Position numbers and translations under genes: made by a program
NCBI RefSeq assembly: GCF_003054195.1
Contig: NZ_QBKP01000021.1
Span: 1-61,626 of the forward strand
From: Gemmobacter caeni
Lineage (GTDB): Bacteria; Pseudomonadota; Alphaproteobacteria; Rhodobacterales; Rhodobacteraceae
Direction of reading: 5' to 3'
Length of the DNA: 61,626 nucleotides
Part shown: one piece after another, positions 1 to 9,454 of the stretch
Numbering within the stretch: position 1 is the stretch's first letter
How the letters are laid out: each line of letters starts with the position of its first letter
The notes under the pieces: generated by a model
What the model was told of the DNA's origin: nothing
Seen by the model: the letters and a program-made list of their open reading frames with translations, nothing else
Database searches by the model: none

Positions 1-297
1 CAACCCGCCGACACCCGAAGCGGCGGCGGCATAACCGAGGCGGAAAACCACTTAGAAAACGCCCGGAACCTGTTCAGAGCAACCGAACCACCTCTCGCAC
101 GGCAGGTCCTGTTCTGTCGTCCAACTGTGTGATTGCAAAATCGACCGCCCCTGTCGTCGATCGAGCGTGCTTTCACGAACGTACTTCCCATTTTGGTAAC
201 GCATAGTCGCTCGCTCGGTCATCTCCGTCAGAACCAGCCCGATCGGGATGGCGACCAGGTACGCAATTGTCGGTCGGAGCGGCGACCAGATGGTACC
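1..297. other. No convincing gene; edge of decayed integrative element
   Basis: No reading frame here has a good start, ribosome site and codon use together. A long reverse-strand frame (52-561) contains one hydrophobic stretch but overlaps the better-supported forward gene at 298. The stretch is probably the inner part of the element whose recombinase lies at 815-1885. Confidence 0.4.
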
Positions 298-678
298 ATG
301 CCCATACTGACCATATTTCCGGTCGTGGCGGACGGTCTCCCGCTCTTCGATCTTTGCGCGCTGCAACTTCTGATCCGGAGGGGCGACCTTCAGGCGCTGA
401 CCGCTCCCGGCGGGTTCGGCGAAGAGGATAAGCGCAGTGAGGCGAAGGCCCGCTCCGAGAGCCTTCAACAGCTTTCGGATATCATGGCGGATTGGACCAA
501 GGCGCTCTCCGTCGAGGCCGAAAAGCGTATGCAGATGGTGGACGGAGAGCGGCGCGTGCATCTGGAAACCCGGCTACGTTTGGCGCGCTCGATGCTCGGC
601 GATCTCGATCCGCTATCATTCATCGAGCAGTGGGTTTCGCCGGAGGAGCGCTACCAGAGAAAGTTCATGGATGAATAG
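298..678 (+). CDS. Hypothetical protein, charged C-terminal half
   Basis: A 126-residue product that I do not recognise. About three quarters of the codons from the ATG at 298 end in G or C, as in neighbouring genes, while codons upstream of 298 in the same frame do not; that is why I prefer this start over the ATG at 133. Residues from about 40 on are charged and probably helical; no membrane segment or known motif is visible. It converges on the broken recombinase gene and is probably cargo of the same dusA-linked element. The reverse-strand frame 52-561 is the main alternative. Confidence 0.42.
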   Translation: MPILTIFPVVADGLPLFDLCALQLLIRRGDLQALTAPGGFGEEDKRSEAKARSESLQQLSDIMADWTKALSVEAEKRMQMVDGERRVHLETRLRLARSMLGDLDPLSFIEQWVSPEERYQRKFMDE

Positions 679-814
679 GGTGCCAATAGGATGGACGGCA
701 TATCGCTAACCTGCCTCTATCACAGCATTCAGCGGCTATGAAAGTTGATGTCTGTACTTGGCAGAACCTAGGGTGATGCGCGGGTCCTTTCGATGAGATT
801 GACGCACTGGCGCA

Positions 815-1885
815 TCATGTGTCGCCGGTTGCGAGCTGCAAGCCCGGCCAGTTTGCATATTTGTCACCGGTTTCGCGGATGTGCGTATAGCGTTTCAGGC
901 TAACCCATGACCTGTGTCCGCTGACCGCTGCGACATGAGGAATGTTCCAGCCCCTTTCGAACAGCCGAGAAATGCCTTCGTGGCGCAGATCGTGGAAGTG
1001 CAGATCTTCGATTCCGAGCAGCTTGCAAGCGCGGGTGAAGTTGGCCGTGATCGCGTCCGGAGAGTAGGGGAAGATCTCAGCCTTGCTCTTGCGCATGCTG
1101 TCGATGATCCGAATGGCTTCCTCGGGCAGATCGACCCAGGTATCGTTTCCGAGCTTCTCGCCGGGATGCTTCATGTCACGGACCAGAACGCGTTTGTGTT
1201 CCTTCTGGAAATCATCCCAGGTGAGTCGGGTGATCTCTGCCTGTCGGCGCGTCGAGAAGAGAGCGAACACGATCACCTTGTGCATGGGCATGGCCTGAGG
1301 CGTTCTCTGGCGCCGATCAATGAAGTGAGCCAGCAGCCGGTCGAGTTCATCGAGGGTGGGCCTGCGGTTCCGCTGCGCGGAACGCGAGATGATCCCCATA
1401 CGGCGCGCGACGGTGATCGCGTCTCTCATCTCCCGATCATCCAGCCGAAAGTCCCACATCGGCCGTGCTATGGCGAATATGGAGGCGAGATGGCTGGCGT
1501 AGTTCCCGACGGTTTGAGGTTGTCCGGGCAGAGACTGAAGGAACTCGATGATATCCTTCGACTTGATGGTGGAGCAGGGCAGATCGGCGATCGGGTAGGT
1601 GGCTATGGTCCTGAGGACCTGGGCCTTTGTGCGACCGATGTCCTTCCCCGTTTTTTCGGTGTAGCACTCAATCGCTTTGGACAGCGAAGGGTCAGATACG
1701 TTCAGCCCTTCCAGCGCACCAGGCTTTGCTAGCTCTTTCTCGCGGTTCTTTATCTAGGCGGTTGCGGCAGGGCGCCTGTCAAAGGTCTTTGTCTCATGAT
1801 AGGAGGTTCCTTCTCGCATCACTCGCACGCGCGCAAGGTATCTGCTGCTGCCATCCTTTCGCTTGCGTATACTGATCGAACCCAT
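815..1885 (-). pseudogene. dusA-associated tyrosine recombinase, amber codon 44
   Basis: Site-specific integrase of the lambda Int family, 356 codons from the ATG at 1885. The C-terminal catalytic domain is intact: Arg in STRRQAEITRL, the box HDLRHEG, GHRSW and the nucleophile Tyr in LKRYTH. The N-terminal part (RYLARVRVMREGTSYHETKT) and the SAM-like core-binding domain (TVGNYASHLASIFAIARPM) stay in one frame, but codon 44 is TAG (complement of 1754-1756), where WIKxRE would be expected, so TGG to TAG is the likely change. Re-initiation at the ATG at 1459 would give only a 214-residue fragment lacking most of the core-binding domain. The gene ends divergently about 120 bp from dusA, as in the known family of integrases that insert in dusA. 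Confidence 0.85.
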
Positions 1886-1899
1886 GATGACCTCCGGAC

Positions 1900-1967
1900 T
1901 TGGTACATGGGAATTCTATTTGGTACATTGTGCCAAGTTCAGCGTCGAAATCGGCGTATTTGGTACA
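1900..1967 (+). repeat. Three TTGGTACA direct repeats on a 20-bp grid
   Basis: TTGGTACA occurs at 1900-1907, 1920-1927 and 1960-1967, so the starts differ by 20 and 40 bp, whole multiples of about two helical turns. The second copy continues into an inverted copy (TTGGTACATTGTGCCAA, 1920-1936). They lie between the recombinase and dusA. The arrangement suits arm-type integrase or excisionase binding sites of the dusA element, or an operator for the divergent promoters. Confidence 0.6.
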
Positions 1968-2005
1968 GAACAGGCCGGAACGAGGCGAAGGCAAGGCGAA
2001 GATAA

Positions 2006-3025
2006 GTGACTGATAAAATAGAAAAACAATATTTATCTACGGCCTCCCGCCTGTCCGTTGCGCCCATGATGGACTGGACGGACCGGCATTGCCGGTTTTT
2101 CCACCGGCTGATGACGCGGCGGGCGATGCTTTACACCGAGATGGTCACCGCGCCGGCGATCCTGCACGGGCCGAAGGCACGGCTCCTGGATTTCAGCGCC
2201 GAGGAACATCCTGTCGCCCTGCAACTCGGCGGGTCCGATCCGGGCGAACTTGCACGGGCCACCGCCATTGCGCAGGGCTGGGGCTATGACGAGATCAACC
2301 TGAACTGTGGCTGTCCGTCGGATCGGGTGCAATCGGGCTGTTTCGGTGCGGTGCTGATGGAGCGCCCGGCGCTGGTGGCGGATTGCATGCGCGCCATGGC
2401 GGCGGAAAGCGATGTGCCGGTGACGGTGAAATGCCGGATCGGTGTCGATGACCAGCTGCCGGAGGAGATCCTGCCGCGCTTCATCGAAACCGTCGCCGGG
2501 GCCGGGGTTACGCATTTCGTGGTCCATGCCCGCAAAGCCTGGCTTCAGGGTCTCAGCCCCAGGGAAAACCGCGAGATCCCGCCGCTCGATTACCCGCTGG
2601 TGTTGGCTATGAAGCGGCGGTTCCCGGAACTGACCATCTGCATCAACGGCGGCATTGCCACGCTGGAACAGGCGGGTGCGCTGCTGGCCGAGGGGCTGGA
2701 CGGGGTGATGATCGGGCGTGCCGCCTATCACGATCCGGGAAACGCGCTGATCGGAGTGGATGCGCTGTGGGGCGAAGATCATGCGCCGGACCGTGCGGCG
2801 GTGGTCGCGGCGATGAAGCCCTATATCGCGGCGCATCTTGCGGCGGGCGGGCGGCTGCATCAGGTGACGCGGCATATGCTTGGCCTGTTCACCGGCCTGC
2901 CCGGCGCACGCGGCTGGCGCCGCGTGCTGTCGGAAGGGGCCTCGCGCCCCGGTGCGGGGCTTGACCTGCTGGATGCTGCATTGTCCGAGGTGCAGCGCGC
3001 AATGGCCGTTCAGGCCGAGGGCTGA
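2006..3025 (+). CDS. dusA: tRNA-dihydrouridine(20/20a) synthase DusA
   Basis: FMN-dependent enzyme that reduces uridine 20/20a in the D-loop of tRNA with NADPH. 339 residues, normal for DusA. Visible: the N-terminal APMMDWTDRHCR motif, the catalytic Cys103 in NLNCGCPSDRVQSG, and the FMN-phosphate region NGGIATLEQA / GVMIGRAAY. The start is a GTG at 2006 with a weak ribosome site; the next in-frame start is Met21. The first 15 or so codons are clearly AT-rich (many AAA, ATA, TTA) and unlike the rest, which fits replacement of the 5' end by the element inserted there. Its 3' end overlaps the convergent MFS gene by 16 bp. Confidence 0.95.
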   Translation: MTDKIEKQYLSTASRLSVAPMMDWTDRHCRFFHRLMTRRAMLYTEMVTAPAILHGPKARLLDFSAEEHPVALQLGGSDPGELARATAIAQGWGYDEINLNCGCPSDRVQSGCFGAVLMERPALVADCMRAMAAESDVPVTVKCRIGVDDQLPEEILPRFIETVAGAGVTHFVVHARKAWLQGLSPRENREIPPLDYPLVLAMKRRFPELTICINGGIATLEQAGALLAEGLDGVMIGRAAYHDPGNALIGVDALWGEDHAPDRAAVVAAMKPYIAAHLAAGGRLHQVTRHMLGLFTGLPGARGWRRVLSEGASRPGAGLDLLDAALSEVQRAMAVQAEG

Positions 3026-4215
3026 GCCTCGGGCGCGGGCAGCCGCGCCACCACCAGTGCCAGCAAGAAAGCCAGCGCACCGCAGAGCGCGATGGCTGCC
3101 AGCATCGGCAGCACCGTGCCATCGAAGAACGGCGCGGAAACCGCGATCATCACGCCCCCGGCCAGCATCTGCATCGTGCCCCCCAGCGACGAGGCGAGAC
3201 CGGCAATCGGTCCGTGTTCCTCCAGCGCCACCACCATGGCGGTGGGGATCACCAGCCCGAGGCAGGCATTGGCGAGGAACAGCCCGCCGATGGTTAGCCA
3301 GAGGCCGGAAATCCCTGCCAGCGCCAGCAGGAACAGCCCGATGGTGAACACGGCAAAGCCGGTGGTCGCCCGCACCATGACCGTCTGCGCGCCAAAGCGC
3401 ATGCCCAGCCGCGCCGCCATCTGCGAGGCGCCGAAGAATCCCACCGCATTCAGCGCGAAAGCCAGCGAGAATTGCGTGGGCGTCAGGCCGAAGGCCGCCG
3501 CATAGACGAAAGAGGCTGAGGCGATGAAGACGAAAAAGCTCGCCATGCCAAAGCCGCCCAGGAAGGTCAGCGCCATGAAGCCGCGATGCGTCAGCAGATG
3601 CCGCGTGCCGCGCAGCATGGCCGAAACCGAGACGGGCTGTCGCGCAGAGGGCGGCAGGGTCTCGGCCAGCAGGAAGCGCGTCATCGCGAGGCTGATCAGC
3701 GTGGCCACCACCAGAACGCCGAAGATCGCGCGCCAGCCCGCCAGCATCATCAGACCGGCGCCTGCCAGCGGTGCAAGGAAGGGCGAGACGGAAATCACCA
3801 GCATGATGGCCGCCATCAGCCGTGTCGCCTCGTGCCCCGTCGTCATGTCGCGGATCACCGCGCGCGGCACCACCATCACCGCCGCACCGCCAAGACCCTG
3901 CACGAAGCGCCCGGCAATCAGCGCTTCGGTCGAGGGGGCCAGCGTGCACAGGACCGAGCCGATCAGAAAGATCGCCAGCCCCGCATAAAGCGGCAGCTTG
4001 CGTCCCGCCTGATCCGCCCAGGGGCCATAGATCAGCTGCGCCACGCCGAAGGCGAGGAAATAGCTGGTGATCGTGGCCTGCATGGCGGGCACGCTGGCAT
4101 TCAGGCTTTGCCCGATCTCGGGCATGGCAGGCAGATACATGTCGATGGCGAAGGGGCCAACGGCGGACAAAAGCCCGAGCACGAGTGCCGGGCGCAGGAA
4201 GGATGACGCGGACAT
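3010..4215 (-). CDS. MFS drug efflux transporter, Bcr/CflA type
   Basis: Predicted inner-membrane proton antiporter of 401 residues with about 12 membrane helices. The signature FAIDMYLPAMPEI in helix 1, the GPWADQAGRK loop between helices 2 and 3, and the P-x-APLAGA motif in helix 5 place it in the Bcr/CflA drug:H+ family (DHA1). I use the ATG at 4215 (MSASSFLRPALVL) because the 19 codons upstream in frame are hydrophilic and atypical. It converges on dusA and diverges from the TSUP gene. Substrate cannot be told from sequence. Confidence 0.9.
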   Translation of the reverse strand: MSASSFLRPALVLGLLSAVGPFAIDMYLPAMPEIGQSLNASVPAMQATITSYFLAFGVAQLIYGPWADQAGRKLPLYAGLAIFLIGSVLCTLAPSTEALIAGRFVQGLGGAAVMVVPRAVIRDMTTGHEATRLMAAIMLVISVSPFLAPLAGAGLMMLAGWRAIFGVLVVATLISLAMTRFLLAETLPPSARQPVSVSAMLRGTRHLLTHRGFMALTFLGGFGMASFFVFIASASFVYAAAFGLTPTQFSLAFALNAVGFFGASQMAARLGMRFGAQTVMVRATTGFAVFTIGLFLLALAGISGLWLTIGGLFLANACLGLVIPTAMVVALEEHGPIAGLASSLGGTMQMLAGGVMIAVSAPFFDGTVLPMLAAIALCGALAFLLALVVARLPAPEAQPSA

Positions 4216-4337
4216 GGGAAAACCGTTAGAAAAAGTGACTCCCTCTCTAACCTTTTCTGCGCCGCTGCACAATGCACCTCTGGAACCTTCCGCGCCTTGC
4301 GGCTAGCGTCGGGCCGATCCAAGGCGGAAGGTGCCCC

Positions 4338-5156
4338 ATGCCCGACATCTATACTCTGTTGCCGATGCTGGCGCTGCTTGTCGTGATCGGCGGTTTCGCC
4401 GGGATCATCGCGGGCCTTCTGGGGGTCGGCGGAGGGATCGTTCTGGTGCCCGCCTTCTATTACGCCTTCTCGCATCTGGGCTATGGCGGTCCGCAACTGA
4501 TGCAGGTCTGTCTGGCGACCTCGCTGGCCACGATCATCGTCACTTCGGTTCGCTCGGTGCTGGCCCATAACCGCAAGGGCGCAGTGGACTGGGAAATCCT
4601 GAAGGGCTGGGCAATCTACATCGCGGTCGGGTCGGTGGCGGGCTTCCTGCTGGCGAGCCGCCTGAAATCCGTCACGCTTCAGGCGATCTTCGGCTGTCTT
4701 GGCCTGATTGCCGGACTTTATATGGCATTCGGGCGCGCGGACTGGCGGCTGGGGCCGGAAATGCCGCGCGGCGGCCTGCGGCCGGTGCTGGGGGGCGGGC
4801 TTGGGTTCTTCTCGGTGCTGATGGGGATTGGCGGCGGCACCTTCGGGGTCCCGATGATGACGCTTTACAACCTGCCGATCCATCGCGCGGTCGCCACAGC
4901 AGCGGGTTTCGGGCTGATCATCTCGGTCCCCTCGGCCATCGGCTTCCTGACGCTGCATGTCGATCAGGCGCCGCCCGGCACCCTGGGTGCGATCAACTTC
5001 CCCGCTTTTGCCGTGATCGTGGCGATGACGCTGATCACCACGCCCATCGGGGTGCGCATCGCCCATGCGATGGATGCCAAACCGCTGAAGCGTGCCTTCG
5101 CCCTGTTTATCCTCGTGGTCGCGGTGAACATGCTGCGCAAGGCAGCGGGGTGGTAG
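4338..5156 (+). CDS. TSUP family (TauE/SafE) permease
   Basis: A 272-residue inner-membrane protein with about eight hydrophobic helices and the two-fold repeat of the TSUP family: GIIAGLLGVGGGIVLVP near residue 27 and SVLMGIGGGTFGVPMM near residue 160. Members export sulfite, sulfoacetate or related organosulfur anions. Start at 4338 has an AAGG ribosome site eight bases upstream. The stop overlaps the next gene's GTG by 7 nt, so the two are probably co-translated. Substrate unknown. Confidence 0.92.
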   Translation: MPDIYTLLPMLALLVVIGGFAGIIAGLLGVGGGIVLVPAFYYAFSHLGYGGPQLMQVCLATSLATIIVTSVRSVLAHNRKGAVDWEILKGWAIYIAVGSVAGFLLASRLKSVTLQAIFGCLGLIAGLYMAFGRADWRLGPEMPRGGLRPVLGGGLGFFSVLMGIGGGTFGVPMMTLYNLPIHRAVATAAGFGLIISVPSAIGFLTLHVDQAPPGTLGAINFPAFAVIVAMTLITTPIGVRIAHAMDAKPLKRAFALFILVVAVNMLRKAAGW

Positions 5157-5896
5157 GCGCGCGCGGCTGGCACCGGATCGGTCCCGATCCGGCAATCGCC
5201 AACTGGGCGGCAGCGGCCCGTCCGGTGGCCGAAGCCGTGCTGCGTGACAGTGCCGAGCCATGGCGCTGTGGCGGCACATGGTTTGTCGGCGTCGATGCCT
5301 TGCCGAACGGACCGGATGGCGCCATGGGTGGCGCCGGTTTCCCGTGGCAGGCGGTGGGCCTTGCGCCCGAGCCGCTGCATCCGGCGCAGCTTTCCGTCAT
5401 GCGCCCCGGCTATCCGCAGCCGTCCGAGGCGGAAACGCCCGCCGCCTTCGCCTTCCGCCGCGACCGTGATGCCGCGCATCTGGACGGGCTTCTGGCCGAT
5501 GCCGCGAAACGCCGCCGCATCGCCGAGCCGCATCACTGGATTCTGGGCATGGCCCTGAACGAAACCGACCCCGAGGCCGCGCCGCTGGTGGTGTGGGAGG
5601 GCAGCCACCGCATCCTGCAAGCCGCGCTGGCCGCAGCGCTGGCGCCGCATCCGCCCGCGCGATGGGCTGAGGTGGATATCACCGATGCCTATGTCGCTGC
5701 GCGCAGGCAGTGTTTTGAAACCTGCCGCCGGGTCGCCGTGCCGTCCCGGCCCGGTCAGGCGGTGTTGATGCACCGGCACCTGCTGCATGGAGTCGCCCCC
5801 TGGGCGGCGGGTGCCAAGGCCCCGCCGGAAGGCCGGATCATCGCCTATTTCCGGCCGCTCATGCCGGATGTCGCAAGCTGGCTCATGCCAGAGTGA
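5150..5896 (+). CDS. Phytanoyl-CoA dioxygenase-like protein
   Basis: 248 residues. A likely double-stranded beta-helix Fe(II)/2-oxoglutarate oxygenase of the PhyH type: an HxD pair (RDAAHLDGL, around residue 106), a core VVWEGSHRI, a distal His in HRHLLHGVAPW and an Arg in GRIIAYFRP that could bind 2-oxoglutarate. Begins with GTG inside the last codons of the TSUP permease, suggesting coupled expression and perhaps a shared substrate pathway. The family call rests on motif order only; the substrate is unknown. Confidence 0.7.
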   Translation: MVGARGWHRIGPDPAIANWAAAARPVAEAVLRDSAEPWRCGGTWFVGVDALPNGPDGAMGGAGFPWQAVGLAPEPLHPAQLSVMRPGYPQPSEAETPAAFAFRRDRDAAHLDGLLADAAKRRRIAEPHHWILGMALNETDPEAAPLVVWEGSHRILQAALAAALAPHPPARWAEVDITDAYVAARRQCFETCRRVAVPSRPGQAVLMHRHLLHGVAPWAAGAKAPPEGRIIAYFRPLMPDVASWLMPE

Positions 5897-5972
5897 TACG
5901 CAACGCTGGCGCCTTCCACGGCAGTCGGCACGCGGCGGCTCGATGCCGCCAAGGGCCGGGTCAGTTGCCGGG

Positions 5973-6203
5973 TCAGCCTTCCAGTCGCCCGGCGCGCCCG
6001 CCGCGCCGCCTGACCAGCCGGGGCGCCCGCGCGGGCAGGTCTGCCATCACGGCGCGTCGTGCCTCGGGTGTCATCCGTGACCAGGCGCCGATCTCGTCAA
6101 TGCTGCGATAACAGCCGACGCAAAGCCGCGCTTCCGGGTGGATCACGCAGATCTTGACGCAGGGGCTGTCGACTTCGGCCCGTTTCCAGATCTCATCCGT
6201 CAC
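5973..6203 (-). CDS. DUF1289 domain protein
   Basis: A 76-residue protein with the family pattern SPCVKICxI...[17 protein letters not shown], four cysteines that may bind iron or zinc. The GTG at 6203 is used because it gives the usual family N terminus and overlaps the end of ruvX by 11 nt, making it the last gene of the ccmI-ruvX cluster. The C terminus is rich in arginine and glycine. Cellular role not established. Confidence 0.85.
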   Translation of the reverse strand: MTDEIWKRAEVDSPCVKICVIHPEARLCVGCYRSIDEIGAWSRMTPEARRAVMADLPARAPRLVRRRGGRAGRLEG

Positions 6204-6681
6204 GTTCGGCCTCCCGCCGCAGATGCGCCAGCCGGTCCAGCGCCCCTTGCAGGATAAACCCGGCCGCCACATGGTCGATCACCTCGGAGCGACGCTTGCG
6301 CGACGTATCCGCCTCCAGCAGCGCGCGTTCGGCGGCCACGGTGGACAGGCGTTCATCCCAGAACAGCACCGGAAGCGGCGTCAGCTTTTCCAGATTGCGG
6401 ATGAAGGCGCGGGTCGATTGCGCGCGCGGGCCTTCGCTGCCATCCATGTTGCGCGGAAGGCCGATCACAATGCCGACCGTCTGCCGCGTTGCCAGCAGCT
6501 TCAGAAGCGCCTCGGCATCCAGCGTGAATTTCTTGCGCCGGATCGTGCGGTCTGGCGTCGCCACGCCGCGCATCACGTCGGAAAAAGCCACACCGATGGT
6601 CTTGGTGCCCAGATCAAGCCCCGCCAGCGCCCCCATGCGGGGCAGGGTGGCGGTGAAATCGGCGGCATCCTCGAAGCTCAT
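6193..6681 (-). CDS. ruvX: RuvX/YqgF, putative RNase H-like resolvase
   Basis: 162 residues, typical for YqgF, an RNase H-fold nuclease involved in 16S rRNA 5' processing. Seen: the first acidic motif [17 protein letters not shown], the [11 protein letters not shown] loop, [15 protein letters not shown] and the terminal D in [13 protein letters not shown]. The ATG at 6681 overlaps the ccmI stop in an ATGA, showing translational coupling. Confidence 0.93.
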   Translation of the reverse strand: MSFEDAADFTATLPRMGALAGLDLGTKTIGVAFSDVMRGVATPDRTIRRKKFTLDAEALLKLLATRQTVGIVIGLPRNMDGSEGPRAQSTRAFIRNLEKLTPLPVLFWDERLSTVAAERALLEADTSRKRRSEVIDHVAAGFILQGALDRLAHLRREAERDG

Positions 6682-7922
6682 TCCGCCACCCCGGCCTGCA
6701 CGGCGGCGGCGCGCACCTTCGCCAGATCTTCGGGCATGCTGGCAAAGCGACCCTGCGCCTCGGTCCAGATCGCGCGCGCGCGGTCGGTCTGGCCCAGCAC
6801 CCCCAGCGCCCCGATCAGGCGCGCCCATTCGTCGGCGCTGCCACCCTCGGTCGCCAGCCGTTCGTTCAGCCGCTCGACCATACCTTCGATCATCGCCTGC
6901 CGGTCCTCGGCCGACATCTCGGCCGCTGCGGCGACATCCCCGGCGCCAGGGCCAGGCATCATGCCCGCCATCGGGCCAGCAGCGGCGCCGGGCGGCTGAT
7001 ACCGGACACCGGCGCGCGCGGCCATGTCACCGATCTGTTCCTGAAGCGGTTTCACCCAGGGCGAATCCGGTGCCGCAGACTCAAGCGCGCTACGCCACAG
7101 GGCAAAGGTGCGGTCCGCCCGGTCGACCTGCGCGAACATCAGGCCGGAAAGATACAGCGCCGCCGTATTCTTCGGATCGCGGCGCAGCGCCTCGGTCAGC
7201 GCGGCCTCGGCTTCGGGCGAGACATAGCCCCCCGCCGCATAAACCAGCATTTCCCCCAGCAGCGCATAATCCTCGGCGGTGGCGGCATCCCCCGCCAGCC
7301 GGATCACCTCGCGTTGCGCGGCATAGGCCGCGCGGTAATCGCCCAGCCGGGCCTCGTTTTCCGCCAGCAGGCGCTGGCCGCGAATGTCGTCGGGCCGTTC
7401 GGCCACGGTGCTGCGAAGCTTTTCCATCAGCGACAGATATTCGGCATCCGCGCCCTGCGGCTGCACCGGCGCGGGCGCATCTGCCTCGGCCACGGCCTGC
7501 GACGGGCGGTTCTCCTGCAGCTTTTCCGACATGGCCAGCCGCGCGGCCATCGGCATGTCGGGATAGCCCGGCGCGCCCAGGCTCCAGTAAAGCGCACCGG
7601 CCCCGGCCAGTGCCAGCACAACCACCGGCAAGCCCAGACGCGGCCCTTCGGCAAGGCGGGTGGTTCCGGCGGCGCGGCTCTGCCGGTCAGCCTCCAGCAG
7701 GCGACGCGAGATTTCGGTGCGCAGACGCCCGGCTTCTTCTGCCGCGATTGTCCCGCGCGCGGCGTCGCGTTCGATCCCCGCCAGCTGGTCGCGATACAGC
7801 TGCACATCCAGCGCCGAGGCCGGAACCTCCGCCGCCGCGCCCGCACCGCGCCGGAAGCCCATCAGCAAGGCGATGCCGCTGCCCAGCGCCAAAGCCCCCG
7901 CCATCAGCCAGAAAGTCCACAT
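6678..7922 (-). CDS. ccmI: Cytochrome c biogenesis protein CcmI (CycH)
   Basis: Membrane-bound apocytochrome c chaperone of System I, which hands apocytochrome to the CcmFH haem ligase. 414 residues: a first helix at residues 1-22 ([19 protein letters not shown]), a leucine-rich cytoplasmic loop with the family motif [16 protein letters not shown], a second helix near residue 100 ([17 protein letters not shown]) and a periplasmic TPR region (for example [35 protein letters not shown]). Start ATG 7922 begins the membrane helix; upstream codons are non-coding in character. First gene of a leftward cluster with ruvX and DUF1289. Confidence 0.93.
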   Translation of the reverse strand: MWTFWLMAGALALGSGIALLMGFRRGAGAAAEVPASALDVQLYRDQLAGIERDAARGTIAAEEAGRLRTEISRRLLEADRQSRAAGTTRLAEGPRLGLPVVVLALAGAGALYWSLGAPGYPDMPMAARLAMSEKLQENRPSQAVAEADAPAPVQPQGADAEYLSLMEKLRSTVAERPDDIRGQRLLAENEARLGDYRAAYAAQREVIRLAGDAATAEDYALLGEMLVYAAGGYVSPEAEAALTEALRRDPKNTAALYLSGLMFAQVDRADRTFALWRSALESAAPDSPWVKPLQEQIGDMAARAGVRYQPPGAAAGPMAGMMPGPGAGDVAAAAEMSAEDRQAMIEGMVERLNERLATEGGSADEWARLIGALGVLGQTDRARAIWTEAQGRFASMPEDLAKVRAAAVQAGVAE

Positions 7923-8127
7923 GCGACGCCTCTCCCGCGCCCCTGTGGCGCCTTCCCAACCCATGTAGTGCCTCGTCCCGCGCGGCAAAAGCCCGAAATG
8001 CCGCCAGCCCGGCGACAGGGGGTCGACATGATGTCGCAATTTTCCCCATTGTGCCGCTTCGGCAGGCGGATATTTTCCGCCGTCAGGGCATGACTGCACC
8101 ATACCCGGGACGGGAGTTTGACAACCC

Positions 8128-9375
8128 ATGAAACGCTATTCGGTCTTTGCCATCGCCCGCGAGGCTTTGCGCTATCACCAGGGATGGGAAAAAGCCTGGC
8201 GCGCGCCCGCGCCCAAACCCGCCTATGACGCCATTATCATCGGTGCGGGGGGGCATGGCCTCGCCACCGCCTATTATCTTGGCAAGAACTACGGGATCAC
8301 CAATGTGGCGATTCTGGAAAAGGGCTGGCTGGGCGGTGGCAACACCGGGCGGAATACGACCATCATCCGGTCGAACTATCTCCAGGACCCGTCGGCGGCG
8401 ATCTACAACAAGGCGCTGAGCCTTTACGAAGATCTGAGCCAGGATCTGAACTACAACGTGATGTTCAGCCCGCGCGGCCTCCTGATGCTGGCGCAGACCC
8501 ATCATGAGGTGCGCGGCTACCTGCGCACGGTGCACGCCAACAACCTGCAAGGCGTCAAGACCGAATGGATCGGACCGGAAAAAGTGAAGGAGCTGGTGCC
8601 GATCATCAATATCGACGGCCCGCGCTACCCGGTTCTCGGCGCGCTCTATCAGGCGCGTGGCGGCACGGCGCGGCACGATGCCGTGGCCTGGGGCTATGCC
8701 CGCGCCTGTTCGGCCATGGGCATGGATATCATCCAGCAATGCGAGGTCACGGGCGTCCGGTCCGAAAACGGGCAGGTGACGGGCGTTGAAACCACCAAGG
8801 GCTTCATCGGCACCCGGAAACTCGGCATCGTCGTCGCCGGGCATTCGGGGCAGGTGGCCGATATGGCGGGCTTCCGCCTGCCGGTCGAAAGCCTCGCGCT
8901 TCAGGCGCTGGTGTCGGAACCGATCAAGCCCTGCATGGATGTGGTGGTCATGGCCAACACCGTCCACGGCTACATGTCGCAATCCGACAAGGGCGAAATG
9001 GTCATCGGCGGCGGCACCGACGGGTTCAACAACTTCACCCAGCGCGGCAGCTTCCACCATATCGAGGAAACACTCCGCGCGCTGGTTGAAACCTTCCCGA
9101 TGATTTCGCGGCTCAAGATGCTGCGGCAATGGGGCGGCATCGTCGACATGACCGGCGACCGCTCGCCCATCATCTCGAAAACCCCGCTCGGCAACTGCTT
9201 CATCAACTGCGGCTGGGGCACCGGCGGCTTCAAGGCGATCCCCGGCTCCGGCTGGGCCATGGCCGAGCTGATGGCCAAGGGCGAACCCGGCCCGCTCGCG
9301 GCCGAGTTCAACATGTGGCGCTTCCGCGAAGGCCAGTTCATCGACGAGTCGGTGGCGGCCGGGGTGGCGCACTGA
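8128..9375 (+). CDS. soxB: Sarcosine oxidase beta subunit
   Basis: Catalytic subunit of heterotetrameric sarcosine oxidase, which demethylates sarcosine to glycine with O2 and passes the methylene group toward tetrahydrofolate. 415 residues with the Rossmann motif DAIIIGAGGHGLATAYYLG (residues 34-52), GGGNTGRNTTIIRSNY, and ARHDAVAWG near residue 183, the region holding the covalent flavin His in characterised enzymes. First gene of soxB-D-A-G, divergent from ccmI across 205 bp. Confidence 0.96.
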   Translation: MKRYSVFAIAREALRYHQGWEKAWRAPAPKPAYDAIIIGAGGHGLATAYYLGKNYGITNVAILEKGWLGGGNTGRNTTIIRSNYLQDPSAAIYNKALSLYEDLSQDLNYNVMFSPRGLLMLAQTHHEVRGYLRTVHANNLQGVKTEWIGPEKVKELVPIINIDGPRYPVLGALYQARGGTARHDAVAWGYARACSAMGMDIIQQCEVTGVRSENGQVTGVETTKGFIGTRKLGIVVAGHSGQVADMAGFRLPVESLALQALVSEPIKPCMDVVVMANTVHGYMSQSDKGEMVIGGGTDGFNNFTQRGSFHHIEETLRALVETFPMISRLKMLRQWGGIVDMTGDRSPIISKTPLGNCFINCGWGTGGFKAIPGSGWAMAELMAKGEPGPLAAEFNMWRFREGQFIDESVAAGVAH

Positions 9376-9379
9376 TGTG

Positions 9380-9430
9380 TCATTTTCTGTCTGAAAATAT
9401 CCCGGGGGTCCGGGGGCTGCGCCCCCGGGG
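9380..9430 (+). repeat. Dispersed intergenic repeat, copy 1
   Basis: Begins with a 29-bp block (TCATTTTCTGTC..., containing AAATATCCCGGGGG, 9380-9408) that recurs at 18686-18714 with 27 of 29 bases the same. It continues into a GC hairpin (CCGGGGGC-TGC-GCCCCCGG, about 9410-9429). Here it separates soxB from soxD inside the operon. It looks like a REP-type palindromic family common in this lineage. Confidence 0.75.
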
Positions 9431-9454
9431 TTCCCGCAAACACGAGGCCCGCAC

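Noticed and set aside
52-561. 169-residue reverse-strand frame at the left edge
   Set aside because: It overlaps the forward gene at 298-678, whose codons have the better third-position pattern; the reverse frame has no ribosome site and no motif.
914-1732. Long forward frame opposite the recombinase
   Set aside because: Antisense shadow; the reverse strand carries all four recombinase catalytic motifs.
2033-3949. 638-residue reverse frame across dusA and the MFS gene
   Set aside because: Runs antisense to dusA and in the wrong frame of the MFS gene; arginine- and histidine-rich shadow typical of GC-rich DNA.
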